64,000 nucleotides of DNA from Diprion similis (taxonomy: Eukaryota; Arthropoda; Insecta; Hymenoptera; Diprionidae): contig NC_060112.1 in assembly GCF_021155765.1 (NCBI RefSeq), positions 20,708,001 through 20,772,000 of the forward strand, in the 5' to 3' direction. This document shows, in pieces, positions 12,091 through 24,345 of the stretch (position 1 is its first letter; each line of letters begins with the position of its first letter). The position numbers were made by a program, and so were the translations under genes. The notes under the pieces are model-generated. The model searched no databases. It had not been told where the DNA came from and was given only the letters and a program-made list of their open reading frames with translations.

Positions 12091-15000
12091 GTTAGTATCG
12101 CAATAACCATTTTAAGATTTACCCGCATAAATAGAATTCTTGAAAACATCATTGATCGTGGAATTTGAACCAGAGGACATAATTCCTGGCTTCACTAACA
12201 ATAACTGCATTTTAGTTCCTTACCAAAGTCATGTAAAACTGGTCAACAAAATTTGGTAACAGAAGGTTGTAACTAATTTTGAAATACCTATCTGCCCCTG
12301 TTATAAAACTATATTTATTTTGGTTCGATCAGGTCTAATTTTTTTTTTGTTACAGCTACTACCAGTGAAATTGAATGTTCATTTACCATTTTGATTCAGG
12401 GTGTTGGGTTATTATCATTAAATCAAAAATTATTATGATTAAATCGTATACGGATCTAAGATATTCTAATATCAATTCTATTTTACTAATCCTTGTTCCT
12501 AACATAATCAGTTGAAGGTTTTCATGTTACACACAAAAAGTGAGTTTTTGTTGACCAGTGTAATCGATTAGCGCATTTCTAATCCTTGTAAATCTCTTTG
12601 TGGCGCAGGTAACTGCCGCAAGTTGTTGGACAGTTGCACAGTGGCAACACATCGTGGAGACCTCTTCTGCAGGAATTGTTGCACTCGGCTCTTCGCCCCG
12701 TCTGTACAGCCCCCGTTGCAGCCGCCGACGCTTGACCTGGCCGTTGAGCACCGGGACCCTCCAGTTCCTTCAGGGCGATTCCCAGCCTCGGCCTGCGACT
12801 CTAATTCCGACTGCTACTGCTGTTGCTGCTGTCCTGAGGATTGCTCGATCGGCGAGATCCATTCGGACGTCAAAAAAGCAGGGCTCGACAAGCATCGTCT
12901 ACGAGCTGGCGGCGGTGAGGAGGAAGAACCCGAAGAGTTCAGGCTCAGTGAAGAAGCACGACGGTGTTCGGATAGCGAATGCTCACATCTTGGAATCGTC
13001 AGCTCTATAACCACCTTGTGCAACGCGCCTTCGAGCCCTGCTGCCGTTACGACTTGGTACAATCGGCAACATTCTGCATCCCAGAGGTAGATATAAGGGT
13101 CGTTTCATACAAGAATCCACAGCGATCGCTGTGTTCGCGATGTTTACGAATTTGTTTTGCAAAACAACTTCTATTGGGGAGTTACCGTGTTGAAAAAATT
13201 TTCATTAATTTTTTAACTAGGGTGTCGACAAGGGAACTGAAGAGGTCTTGAATGTTGAGGCATTTTTTTCACATAATTTTCCTTGTACACTGAATAGTGT
13301 TGTTACTTAATCTATCGACCGTTTTCAGTACATTTGGCGGGCAGACTTGTGCCAAGAAGTGTTTGGGTCGTTCATTCAGTACCCCGAGTTCCGTTACACC
13401 GGTGACAAATTTTCGAACCAATAACAGCGATTCCTTGAACAGTAATAGCAACCGCGTCAGCGTAGGACGGAAGTGTCCGGCTGTCAGGAGACCCGGAAGT
13501 GCTTGTCGTTCTTCCGTTCCGCAACACCATAACCAGCCACAGCTGCATCCACAGAAATCAGTGCAGCAGCAACAACAGTTACCGCAGGAATCGCAGGAAC
13601 CGCAGCAGCAGCCGCAAGAGCGACATTCTAAATTGCATCGGCAGCAATCACAGGATCAACAACTATTCCTAGATCAGCAGCATCAAGTCCCTCCGCGACA
13701 GCAGCACCAGCATCACGTGCAACAGGAATCGTATCAAGAGCAATTGAAAGAAAAAATTAAGAGCAGCGGTGTAATCGGCAATAAAACCAACAGTTGTCGT
13801 CAAACATCGTTGAATGTTTTAAAAAAAAGGTAAATTAAACTCATCTATTTTGTAGCTATAGTTAGAAACTGCAGAAGAACTGTCGTGAAGAATTTTCAGG
13901 GGATTCAATATGAGCTGCAGAAACCTGTTTCCAAGGGAAAAATGTTAACAATATTTATCTAACACGCGTCTTTCTCTTTAGGATATCACAGTCGTTTTTT
14001 GACCGCGTACCCGAAACAAATTGTTAAAATTGGTAATTGTAAAAATGATTAATTGGTAATTGAGTTCCTGTTATCAGCATTGGTTTTCTATATAATGTAT
14101 GTATGGGGACTGTATTAGCGTGTATATAGTAACGAAAAGACCATGGGCGCTCGTAAATACCTTGAAGAATGAAAGTAGGTCGTAACTTAGGTGCTTCCAG
14201 TCATTCCGGAAGGTATATCGCAACGATCGGACCCCGTCGATCACCCGTAGCCAAAATCGACTCGAGTGAAACCGACGCAATCGGTGCCAATATTAATTCA
14301 CGCAGGGAAAAACCGGCGGCGTCATCGCCGCCCCCCACCACCACCTACTACCATCACCAACAATATCCAAAGAGAAGAGTATCCTTTTGTAGCGACGTAC
14401 CGGAGGAGGCAAACACAAACACCACATCCGAATCAGACTGCCGTATGAAGATGCCAAATGACAGCTTGGGCAACAACTACTATAACAGGAACGTTGCCTG
14501 CGGTAACAGCACGGCCGGAAGTCCATCGAACAACTGCACCACCACCGGCAGTTATCAGAGCTGCAATGGAACCCCGTACGAAACCTGTTACGAGATGGAC
14601 GATTCAAATACCGCGGGGAACGCGGGCGGGGGCGGGAGCTCGAGGTACGCCTGTTCCTCGGAAATGATCGAGGACGGGGATCCGCGACCGGAAATCTTCA
14701 ATCTCGACGAAGAATCCAGACTACGCGGAGGGTGCGGAGGATGCGGTGGCGGAGGCAGCGGCAGTGGTCGCAGCGGGGGCTGCGGGTGTGGAGGTAGCAG
14801 TTGCAGGGGAAGCGGGGGTTGCACGGCCCCCCAAAGTCCGGGGCCTTGTCCCCCGCGAGACGAGTGTCGAGAGCCTTCGACTCCCTGCGGAGGCCGCACC
14901 TCGTGCTGCGCTCCTCTTGGTTGTCCGACACCTTGCAGAAGGCCTGCTTACTCCTGCTGTCCCCCGTGCACCACCGAGCCCCAGGGGTGCGGGGGCGGCG

Positions 15001-16279
15001 GATGCTGCGGCAGCGGATGTCGCGGCGGATGCGGAAAGCCGGGTCGTCTCTGCATGCCCCTCAGGCCTTGCACCGCTCCGCTGTGTCAGCCCCAGGTCTG
15101 CCGGCCTCGAGGATCGCCCTGCATGCCACCCCGCTGCTGCCCCCCAACGCCCCCCTGTTGCAAGCCTCCAGGGGCGACTTCTCGGCCCAGCTGTGGCGTC
15201 GGCGGAGGCGCGTCCTGCTGCCGGTAAGAAAAAGGCGCCTCGTTCCCGTGCTTTAAATGTGATCTGGTCTCTGTGCGCAGGTCAAAGAGTCCCCGACGGG
15301 GATGCTGCTCGACTTCGCAAGATGACGCTGGTTGCGGAAGCTGCGGACCCAAACTTCCACCCGGGTGTGAATGCCTCGGCGGCGGACTCGACTGTCAGCG
15401 ATGCGGACGCAAGGTGTATCAAGCTGAAATGCAGGTATGAACAAGTTAGCTATACTTTGATATCGTTGAGAAAAATGTCCGAAGAACGGTATTGGATTGA
15501 CAAAATGGTTCATAATCAATGCAGATATAGATACCGTGCGTGAGATTAATGCTAGCGCAAAATCGATCGTGTTTGTCCCGATCGACAGGAATTTCTGTTT
15601 CCCTGTTTTCGCAAATGATGAAAAAATAGCGAAATAGGAATAGTACTGCGTTCTTTGAATTTCTCTACCAAATTAATATAACCATGTACAAAATTCAAAG
15701 GCCAGTCATATAATTTTGATTTAGCTCTGTAATTCCCGACAAAAAATGATCCACAAAGGTCGAAAATTCAAATTCTTTATTTGCATGGGTTCTAGATCGC
15801 CTCTGGAGTCCCTTATCACAACATTTGCTTCAGTTGTTTTTGCTGTCGTAAGCCACTGGAGCCCCTGACGTATCAAGAGAACTGCGGGGAAATTTATTGC
15901 AAACGTGAGTTCATTTCAACATTGCAAATTTTCGAGGTGTACAGTCGCTCATTCTCATAGTGCCATTAACTTGATTATGGAGAAAACATTCTAAAGAAAA
16001 AGCAATCATCTACTACTACTTGTATATTCATTATTTGTTTGGGAAATCTAGCAGCAGTATTAAAAAAAATGTTAAGTTCGAGGAGATGATTCGTATCATA
16101 AACTGATAAAAACACCGAAATTAGATCGTAATTCGTAAACCGTGAGGATACATCCAAAACATCTTTAGCAACCACAAATTAAATGTTCACTTTGTACCTT
16201 AGAATGCTATGTTCGGAATTTCGGGCCACAAGGATACGGGTATGGTGCAGGTGCCGGAGTTTTGCAGACACCTTTGTAA
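11994..16279 (+). CDS. Divergent CRP/MLP-type two-LIM protein with a giant linker
   Basis: Seven exons join in phase: 11994-12090, 12609-13086, 13329-13829, 14201-15223, 15281-15434, 15796-15904 and 16203-16279, encoding about 812 residues. LIM1 has Cys5, Cys8, His26, Cys29, Cys32, Cys35, Cys53 and Cys56 (C-x2-C-x17-H-x2-C-x2-C-x2-C-x17-C-x2-C). LIM2 has Cys738, Cys741, His759, Cys762, Cys765, Cys768, Cys786 and Cys789 with identical spacing, followed by NFGPQGYGYGAGAG, the glycine-rich tail typical of CRP/MLP proteins. LIM1 lacks such a tail. The linker of about 680 residues includes a CCCCC run, a Gln/His-rich exon, and an exon with about 40 Cys in Gly/Pro-rich context. Exons 3 and 4 both start and end in phase 2, so either can be skipped without a frameshift. 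The start ATG directly follows an in-frame TAA. CRP/MLP proteins bind alpha-actinin and the sarcomere; that role is inferred here. Which insect Mlp gene is orthologous is unclear. Confidence 0.88.
13329..13829 (+). other. Gln/His-rich cassette exon of the LIM gene
   Basis: This exon has 501 bases with phase-2 boundaries at both ends (TTTTCAG acceptor, AAAAAG|GTAAAT donor). Residues 192-358 begin with Ser/Thr/Asn-rich sequence with a few Cys, then become Gln/His-rich between about 13510 and 13745, with CAG/CAA-based runs such as QQQQQ. The composition is that of a disordered segment. Its length is divisible by three, so skipping it keeps the LIM2 frame. Confidence 0.75.
14201..15223 (+). other. 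Cys/Gly/Pro-rich cassette exon of the LIM gene
   Basis: This exon has 1023 bases with phase-2 boundaries at both ends. The first half (residues 359 to about 540) is polar, with Asn/Thr/Ser-rich stretches. The second half is very GC-rich and encodes dense Cys-Gly and Cys-Pro runs (CCPP, GGCGCGG, PTPPCC). I count about 40 Cys in the exon, most in its last 160 codons. There is no LIM spacing in this part, so any metal binding or disulphide use is unknown. All six frames are fairly open here because of the GC content; the chosen frame is the one in phase with the LIM exons on both sides. Confidence 0.78.
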
Positions 16280-16624
16280 TCAGAACTGTTCCATCGCTTG
16301 ATAGAGGAAACGACGTTAGTTTTTGAAAACGTGGTGGAAGACGGATTTACCAGATAGTAATTTTCCTTAACGTCAACACGTTTTTTCCTGCATGCCATTT
16401 TTAACCATCCATATATTGTATATTCACTTGTACATTGTATGCTGCAATTTTTACTACGTATAGAGTACATACAACACAAAACGGAACTGAAGTGCTGGTT
16501 CGTTTCATTTATTTCATACTTACGGTCAAAGTATGCCTACGAATTTTTCCACGTAACGGAAAGGAAACTAAAAATTTTGTTAAGTATTTAGTAAATATGG
16601 CGATAGAAATGCTTTGTCGATTGA

Positions 16625-16630
16625 AATAAA
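16625..16630 (+). terminator. Poly(A) signal of the LIM gene
   Basis: An AATAAA hexamer lies about 350 bases after the LIM stop codon and is the first clear one on this strand. No competing gene lies nearby. Confidence 0.55.
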
Positions 16631-18430
16631 CCTCGTTTCATTCAATAACCCAAATCGTTGATCTGTTCACTTTTTTGTCGAATCAAATAGCATTTCTATC
16701 GCTATATTCGATAAATCCTCTTTTGACCTGTGTCCGTGTCTGTGTGTCTTGGTTTCAAAATGTCTAAATTCTTCGTTTCCGGAAATTTTGAATGATATAT
16801 TCAGATAATTATTTCAAAATTCATAAAATCAACTTGTTCTCAAAACCGATGCAAATAGATCTTTACACATGCAGTTAATCACGTCATTTGAAATAATTAT
16901 TTCGATGCGTGTACTTTTCAGACCAATTTCGCAGAGATAACGGAGCGATTGAATCGAGGGAAAGAATTTCGCTAGCACCCGTATAACATACATAGAGGTA
17001 TAGGTATATACCGACCAATAATACGTATATACGTATTGTGTATATACGACGATAAGCCTATTGTCGGATTCAGCGTCGCTTGCGCTTCTGTAGGCGCCTC
17101 TCGAGTAATGATTTCCATTCTGGCACAAGAGAGACTCCCGATGCTCGTTCGAAGACGGATGACACGTGTGTGCTCCCGTAGATACCTTCGCGAATATCGT
17201 ATACACGTATGTCGCCTCCGTATATATGAATGTGGTGCATGTAGGCAGGCCACGAAGAGAGGTAAGAGCAAGAAGCCGAACAGAACGAGCTGCCTGGGAG
17301 GAAAAGAGACGGCGAATGCGTGGTTGGCTGGTCGCTTTATTGAGTCTTTCTCCTCCGGGTCGGGTGGCAGAACGTGGAGACGAAGAACGCGGCGGAATCG
17401 CGGGGAAAGCGCGCCACCCAGGGGTGGAGGAGGGCGGGGGAGGGGGAGGGTGAGGGTGAGGGGGCGTTTATATAGCTTTCAAGCGCAGAAGCTTAATCTA
17501 ATTTCAAATATAAATCTGTTCTCTTCCGGCTCCCTCTTTTCGTCTTCGTCTTCTCTTTCCCAGCCTCCATTGTTGCCTCGACAATCCTGCGGCGGTGAAT
17601 CCGTTCCCTGTTTCAACCTCGAATAATCTTGAAAAGTTTGATCCGTTTTTCGGAAAAATTATACTCACGGGATTCCAAAATAGCAGAAGATAAGTAAAAA
17701 TTTGTTAAATTTCATTCAGGCAGCTAATATTGTTGCCAATTCTCGGGCTTAAGGACGCAACTTTGGCGAGGGGAACTGCCAATCCTCGCACTCGAACGGT
17801 ATAATGGATGTACGAAGGCTGCAGGCACCTGCGGAACTTTTAAACGGTAGGTCGATGAAAAGCAATTATTTTTGTAAATTTGCACGTTACGTTGGCTGTC
17901 GTTGGCCCGTCCCTCTGAGCGACAGCAGAGCCCCAAGGCTCTATTTTTCAATCCCAACTCTGACCCGGACCCCCGACTCAATTCCGCCTGCCGACGCTCA
18001 TCCGCCGCCAGACCGCCGCCACACCCGGTGCCCGTCACCGTCGTTTCTGCCCCTATCGTTTTCTGCCTTATCATTAATTCAGCCGCTTCGTTCAATCCGA
18101 TGGAAATAACGAAGACGAGTTGGTAAGATGCGGAATGAGAAATTTCCCCTCGATAATCGAAAGCTAATGCCGTGTTAATTAGGGTGTCGATATTATTCCA
18201 GTATCGTACGGATTTACAACCGTATACTGATTTCGGATAACCACATTAATTACGTGACGATGGATTAGAGAATCCATTACGTTTGATGCAACGGAGTGAT
18301 TGCACCCGATGCAAAATAGAAATCTTGTTTTTTCTCCTTTTTATTATTATTTCTAATTATAATGTAGATTTGATTCTGTTGAATCGAAACATAGTAATAA
18401 AAAATATGCGCCACGTATACTTTTCATGTG

Positions 18431-18469
18431 ATATATATATATATATATATATATAAATATATATATATT
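18431..18469. repeat. AT dinucleotide microsatellite
   Basis: Alternating AT for about 39 bases with one interruption, followed by a T run. Confidence 0.95.
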
Positions 18470-20910
18470 TTTTTTTAATGTATTATATACGTGACAGCAA
18501 AAAAATGGAAAGTGGATATAGAATCGGCACATTTAAATCTTCAAATCTATAATATTTTTTCTTAAATCAGGCTTGTGATATTGTATGTAACTAGTTTCGT
18601 AACCGGAGGATGAAACTGTTTGCAAACTGAAGAGTTGAAGGGTTGTAAATTACGAAACCGCCCTGAACTCGCCGAGTAAATTTAATTACAACTTATTATT
18701 CGCACGAACCGCGTAGATATTATTATTGTTCGATCAAACTCCGGCGAGCTTCTGTACAGAAATTTCGTCCGTACACCCATATAGTCGCATAAGTTTAACC
18801 AGGTTGAATTTTCTTTTCAAACAGATTGGAAGGGTCGGTTGTGCGGCGCTCAGAGCCGCACAGATACAAGCGGTACAAAACGCCGGACCCAAAACACCCC
18901 TGAATTCTGTCACAACATGACTACAGGTACAAGCCCCGGGTGACCCAGAAAAGGAGTGCATAGTGTAAGGCACGATATTAATGGCAGCAATGAATTACTC
19001 ATTCGTAAACTAGTGCAGCTAACGGCCAGCAGTCGTTGTGAATTGCCGTTTGAATAGAAATTCGGCAATGCAGCGCGTTCTTTGAAGACCCCGACGACGG
19101 GAGGTTTCAAAGTTGGATAAATCGGTGGTGAAAATTACGCTAGTAGAGTGCAATAGTACAAGTTTATGAGAAAACCGAACCATCAAACTTAGAAAATTAC
19201 TGCGGCTAGCTTTTCTCTCAGAAACTGTAACGCGATACGTACCTACGCTAGTGAATATCGAATGGCACGGGGTCTCTTAGCCCCGTGCAAAATTTAAATT
19301 TCAGACAATAGAAAATTATCCATATTTATCGGCCATTGAGCTGCCCTCCGTGTCTAACTAATTGTAAGCCCGTATACCGACTCCTGCAATGGCTGATGGC
19401 GGTTGGAAGACACCACGGCGAATCGCTCACTGCACCGTCGGGGGATCATCCCCGAGTTCATTTGGTATTCCGAACCCAGCGAAGGGGTTTATTGTTTGAA
19501 ACCGTGCATAATGCCCTCCGCCCTCCGCCCTACTAACGAGCCGTGTCGAATCGATAAGTATTTAATGTAATTAATTAAGTTCGTCGCTAGCTTTAGCGAG
19601 GGCTTAGACACATGTGGTTTGTTCGCCTCTTGGTGCATTGGAAAAAATTTCAACCGATACAGTTACTAGAAAATTGTAATGAAATAAATAGTGATGCTCT
19701 TGTCGTTTAAACATTGTCAGAATTACTAAAAAATGTGGCACGAATGCAGGTTATTTACAATTAGTATAATCAAAGTCGTCGATACTTTATTCTCTTGTTA
19801 TTGTAACGTTAAATAAGACCTTGACGTCAATTTATTTAATGATAAAAAAAAAGAATTGTAATACACGCTATATTTTCTATAGTTAGAGCTACGAAACTAA
19901 TTTTTATATTCAATATACAAAGCTGTCGGCGATCACCAAATTGATCAAGTATTTTTTCTCCGGAAACCAGTAGCATTGCAATACTCAAAACGTCATTTCG
20001 GAAACAGATCTGGATAAGTGTTATTGCGAGGACAGTATAAGTGCGGTGCATATGCGAAATACGTCGTGTAATTTGCATCGTATATAAATCGCGTTTTCGG
20101 TCGAGCGGGCAACGCAAACACGCGCTCATTCCGAGCTATACGTATGTTCACTATATTCCCGTATAGATTTGCTAGTCGGGTGTATCTCTTCGTCTGCTTT
20201 CTCTCGCTTCGTTTGATCGCGCGCATATTGTTGCCCACATGCATGGATAATTTATTACTCGATAAATAAATCAGGCATCGTCTGCAGTCGGGATCTACAG
20301 GATCGCTTCCTTCCTCCCTCCCTCCCTCCGATCGCCGCCATTTTTTGCCTGCTGCACTTGCGGCAAGAAAGGGTAACGCTTTTACTGTTCAACTGCACTT
20401 TTCCATTTCGTTGCGCACACGTATGCCTATTTAATTCAGCCCCATTATCCTGTTCAGGCGACAAGAAGGCGCGAGGATTCCCGTTATTTATGGAGGTACA
20501 TCATGGATTCCAGTCGACGATGTGCAGACAAGGGTTCGTAACTTTCGGTCTTCTTCACCCCGGGAAACGAGGCAACTGTTGTCATCCTTAGAGTCGAGAT
20601 TTTTGGGACAAACCTTTGTCATGTTTTGACTGGTTGTAAAAGAAATCTTAATTCAAGACATTCTTTCAATCTCAGCTTCGCAAGTTGTAGAAATATATAA
20701 ATTTCTATCCGTAATCATTGATATTATAAAATGAACAAAGTTCTGGTTATATGATGTTCGGAGAAGCTGAAATAAGGAAGGATCGACAGCTTAATTAATT
20801 CCCAGACTACATTATTAATTGAATCGGGTTATATAACGGTTAGAATTATAATATGTTACCATTGTACACATCAAAGTTGAGTTCAAAGCTTCTTGCGGCC
20901 CTTAGCTTTA

Positions 20911-20914
<4 letters not shown>

Positions 20915-20943
<29 letters not shown>
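20915..20943. repeat. CT dinucleotide microsatellite
   Basis: About 14 copies of CT. GA/CT tracts of this kind can bind GAGA factor in insects. Confidence 0.95.
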
Positions 20944-20948
<5 letters not shown>

Positions 20949-22080
20949 TCTTGTTAGAATCCAAAAGCTGTATCGATTCAGTATCGGATACACAGGTAGA
21001 GGTATAATCTTATTACAGTGAATCGTAGCGAAGTCAGGCCGTGCAATAATTGGCATCTGTTGTGGTAATTCCGGTGGGCAATGGGAAATGGAATAGTGTC
21101 CGATTATTCGATATAGGATCGCGGCGATCGATGTCGTATAGAATAGAAATAAATTTATGAGAGTGTATAAAAAACAGCCAATTTACGAGCACTCGGCGAC
21201 CTGATACAGCTTCCACCTTCCACCAATATAATGCGTATATTGTATCACACCACGTGTATACCAATGTCAATGCGCTGTGTGGGCTTGGAATAACCTCAAC
21301 GCCACGTTACTATATTTTATATTATTTCCCGATAGCATGTTTACGAGATCGAATGAATGGATTCGTGCTTTATGGCCTCGGCACGCGGGATCGGAGCCTC
21401 GCTAGGTATACCAGCTTTGTGCGTGGCTACTATTTGGGTATTTATTGCAGGATATGGGCTAGTCGGAAAAAACTTGGGGCGACCGGAGCGAAGAGAGAAA
21501 AAAAATTGCCAACAGATACAGTCGGGAACTTAAATTTCAAAACTACGTTAAATAAAAGAAACCGAAAAACTCTGGAAGCCTGGAAATTAACCTTGCAGAT
21601 AAAATTCTTAGCTTCTAACTTTACCGACACTCGTGCGTGTCGTTTTGTTGATAAATTGAAACTCGTTGATTCCTCTTGATACCGATTCGCGCGCAAATTT
21701 ATCTTTTGCATTCTTAATATTGCCAGAAACATGCATAGTTTTGTGCAAAAGTATGCGCTCAGGGAACTTGCTCTTTTTACATAGGCGAATGCACGCGTGA
21801 TGCAGGGACCGTAAAGGGTTGCGAAAAAGGGAGTTAGAGAGAACAGAAAAGAAAGAATGGAGTGAAAAAAAGAGAGATAAAATGAAATGAGAACGGTGTC
21901 ATATGCGCCTGCTTGCATGATAAATGTAGCGATTTAAAATCGAAATTTTTCTTTCGTGTTCACGAACCCCGACGTTTGACTAATGGTTTCGTATTAACTA
22001 TTGGAGCATAGAATAGCTCGCGTTGAAATTTTGAAAAATACATTTGTCCCGACACCGGATTAATACTTCACCGATCTATC

Positions 22081-22104
22081 CATCTATCTATCTATCTATC
22101 TATT
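22081..22104. repeat. CTAT tetranucleotide microsatellite
   Basis: About five to six CTAT copies with imperfect flanks. Confidence 0.9.
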
Positions 22105-24321
22105 CTATGGTCACGCACCTTCATGCCCTCGGGCCTACTCTTTTCCCCCATTAACCCCTCAGGTTTAAAGCCATAATGATCCAGCATGCCGATCTACCTT
22201 TTTCAACCGCGATGTTTCTTTACCATCGACTAAAATCGGTTAAAAAATTATTGTTTATCCGAAAGCATGCAATTTTTGTTGATCAGAGGTATCACGTAAC
22301 GCGAACGCAGGTGATTCGCATCTTCCGTACTAATTCAGCTTCACAGCTGATGGCCTTTGTGAGACTCTCGTATGCTTGCAGAGAAATGAGAAAAGAGTTT
22401 AGAAAGAGGTGAAAAAAGAAGAACTCTAAGCAGAGAAATGGGGGCAGCTTTGAGACCACCCAAACGAAACAAACTAGTTGACACCTCGTCCCATTTGGAT
22501 CCATTTGGGCCTACCGGGGCCCACTGGTAACCTCCTCCCCATAGGGTCTATTGTCATGGCGGGCTGGCTTGTCCATAGACTGTGCTTTACCGAGCGTAAA
22601 ATATACCCATTCTTAGACCCTTAATAGGCGGCCTGCTCTCTCCGTTACTCTCGTGATCCTGCACGCGATGCGAATACCTCTTTCGAACGATCCTAGAAAC
22701 ACGAGAGCCTGAAGGATTGCGCGAATATCACATCTCGACCACCACTACAGCCTAGCTTCCTTCCAATCCCTTTGAGGATCGAGAAAACGATACAAGCTTA
22801 CGAATCTTTTCCTGCTGCACTCATTGTGTCTCAGAGGGTGCAATATAGTGTATGAAGATCACTGTCATTTGCCAGAGACGCACTCAAGAGGAATGACGAG
22901 AAGGTTGTTGGAATAAATCGTATAGTTTGTATAAATTTCGGATCTGTACTATAGTTTGTTACTTTTGAAGGTGTCTTTTGTTCGTCTCGAAGCTTTTAAG
23001 ATTTTATTGAATGGACCACACGGTCTGATTGTAGGAAAGGTAGAACCGTCTGAAAAGTCTCTACCGATAATGAACACGAATACGCTGAAATAAAAATCAA
23101 TCTAATTTTTTTTGTACAGACAAGTTTTGTTCTCACTGTTGGTTTCTAGGGTATCTAATCTGCAAAGCGGCGTTATTGAAGCTGTGTCGATTTTTTTACT
23201 GTTAACGATCGACTAATCTAGTAATAAGAGAAGGAGAGAGAATTAGCGAGGACTCGGACAAACCTACACGACGGCATGGCAATGTGTGGTGAAGGGCAGC
23301 ACCTGGAACGAAGAGAAGGATGTACATCATACAGTATCTGGTCGTGGAGGTTTAAAATCCCGGAGCGTGTCGAATAAGTCGGATTCTAACGGGAGCCGAG
23401 AAGTCAACAGTAGGTGCAGTGTGCATTTAGGAGTATTATAACGAGGGCAGCAGCAGCGAGCGCATATCTCACCTGTGACACGCGTCTATCTGTAAGGGTG
23501 TCATCCCCGCAGAGTTTAAACAAAGGTAAAACGCCCTAACCCTCGCTTTTTGGGGAGGGATTCGCGCCTGAAATTATTAAATTAAAGGACAATGGTGATG
23601 CGTGACAAGCGGCGTTTAAACGAATTTAATAACATTTCACGGAGGATTTTCACCGTTCTCCCTTTCTTTCTTTCTATTATCTTTTTTTAATAATGCAATA
23701 ATACTGTGAAATGAAAGAAAATGTCGGAAGAGATTATCATTCGGCACGCGGCTCCACGCGACCCGCGTTTGCACGCGTCTCTTCCGTCACCCTCGTTATA
23801 CGCTGCAAGATGGCGCGAATCAAAAGTCTCCATTTCCTCCTACTCTCCTCTTAATATCGACGATTAAATATATTATAAGTCGCGGATCGTTCATTCGCGA
23901 GCAATCTCATCGCTAGCCCTCTTATATGTCTCTTATTTCATTCAATTGCTATGCACATCGCTGCACTAGTAGTAACGAACGTACTTTCTCATCCTATGCA
24001 ATATAGATCCTAGATAATCCACTTGAATAATTAGTGTCATACTGATAAAATCTCTCGAATTACACAGGTCTGCAACGAATTTATCCTTCAAGAAAAAATA
24101 TTATAGATATGAACATCATAATGTGCCGAATCTCTATCCACTTTTCATTTTTTTGCTGTCACGTATATATTACGAGACATGATTTTTTTTTTTTTTTTTA
24201 CTCTTCAAATTTCCGAATTTGTTGTGTTTTGTTTTTGCATTTACACTATACTTCATATCTTGTACTTAATATCTGTACATACAAAACCAGTTCGAACTGA
24301 CAAAAAGAGAAAGAAGAATAC

Positions 24322-24345
24322 GATGATGATGATGATGATGATGAT
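24322..24345. repeat. GAT trinucleotide microsatellite
   Basis: Eight GAT copies; not inside any supported coding exon. Confidence 0.95.

Noticed and set aside
11922-12152. Open minus-strand frame with protein-like composition
   Set aside because: It is the antisense of the first LIM exon, which has complete zinc ligands and correct splice phase.
14588-14931. Proline/arginine-rich minus-strand frames
   Set aside because: Shadows of the GC-rich Cys/Gly/Pro exon on the plus strand.
14746-15543. Long alanine-rich plus-strand frame
   Set aside because: Out of frame with the LIM exons on either side; explained by GC-rich codons of the true exon.
21254-21918. Overlapping long frames on both strands
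   Set aside because: No ATG-supported domain or splice support; openness on both strands suggests base composition.
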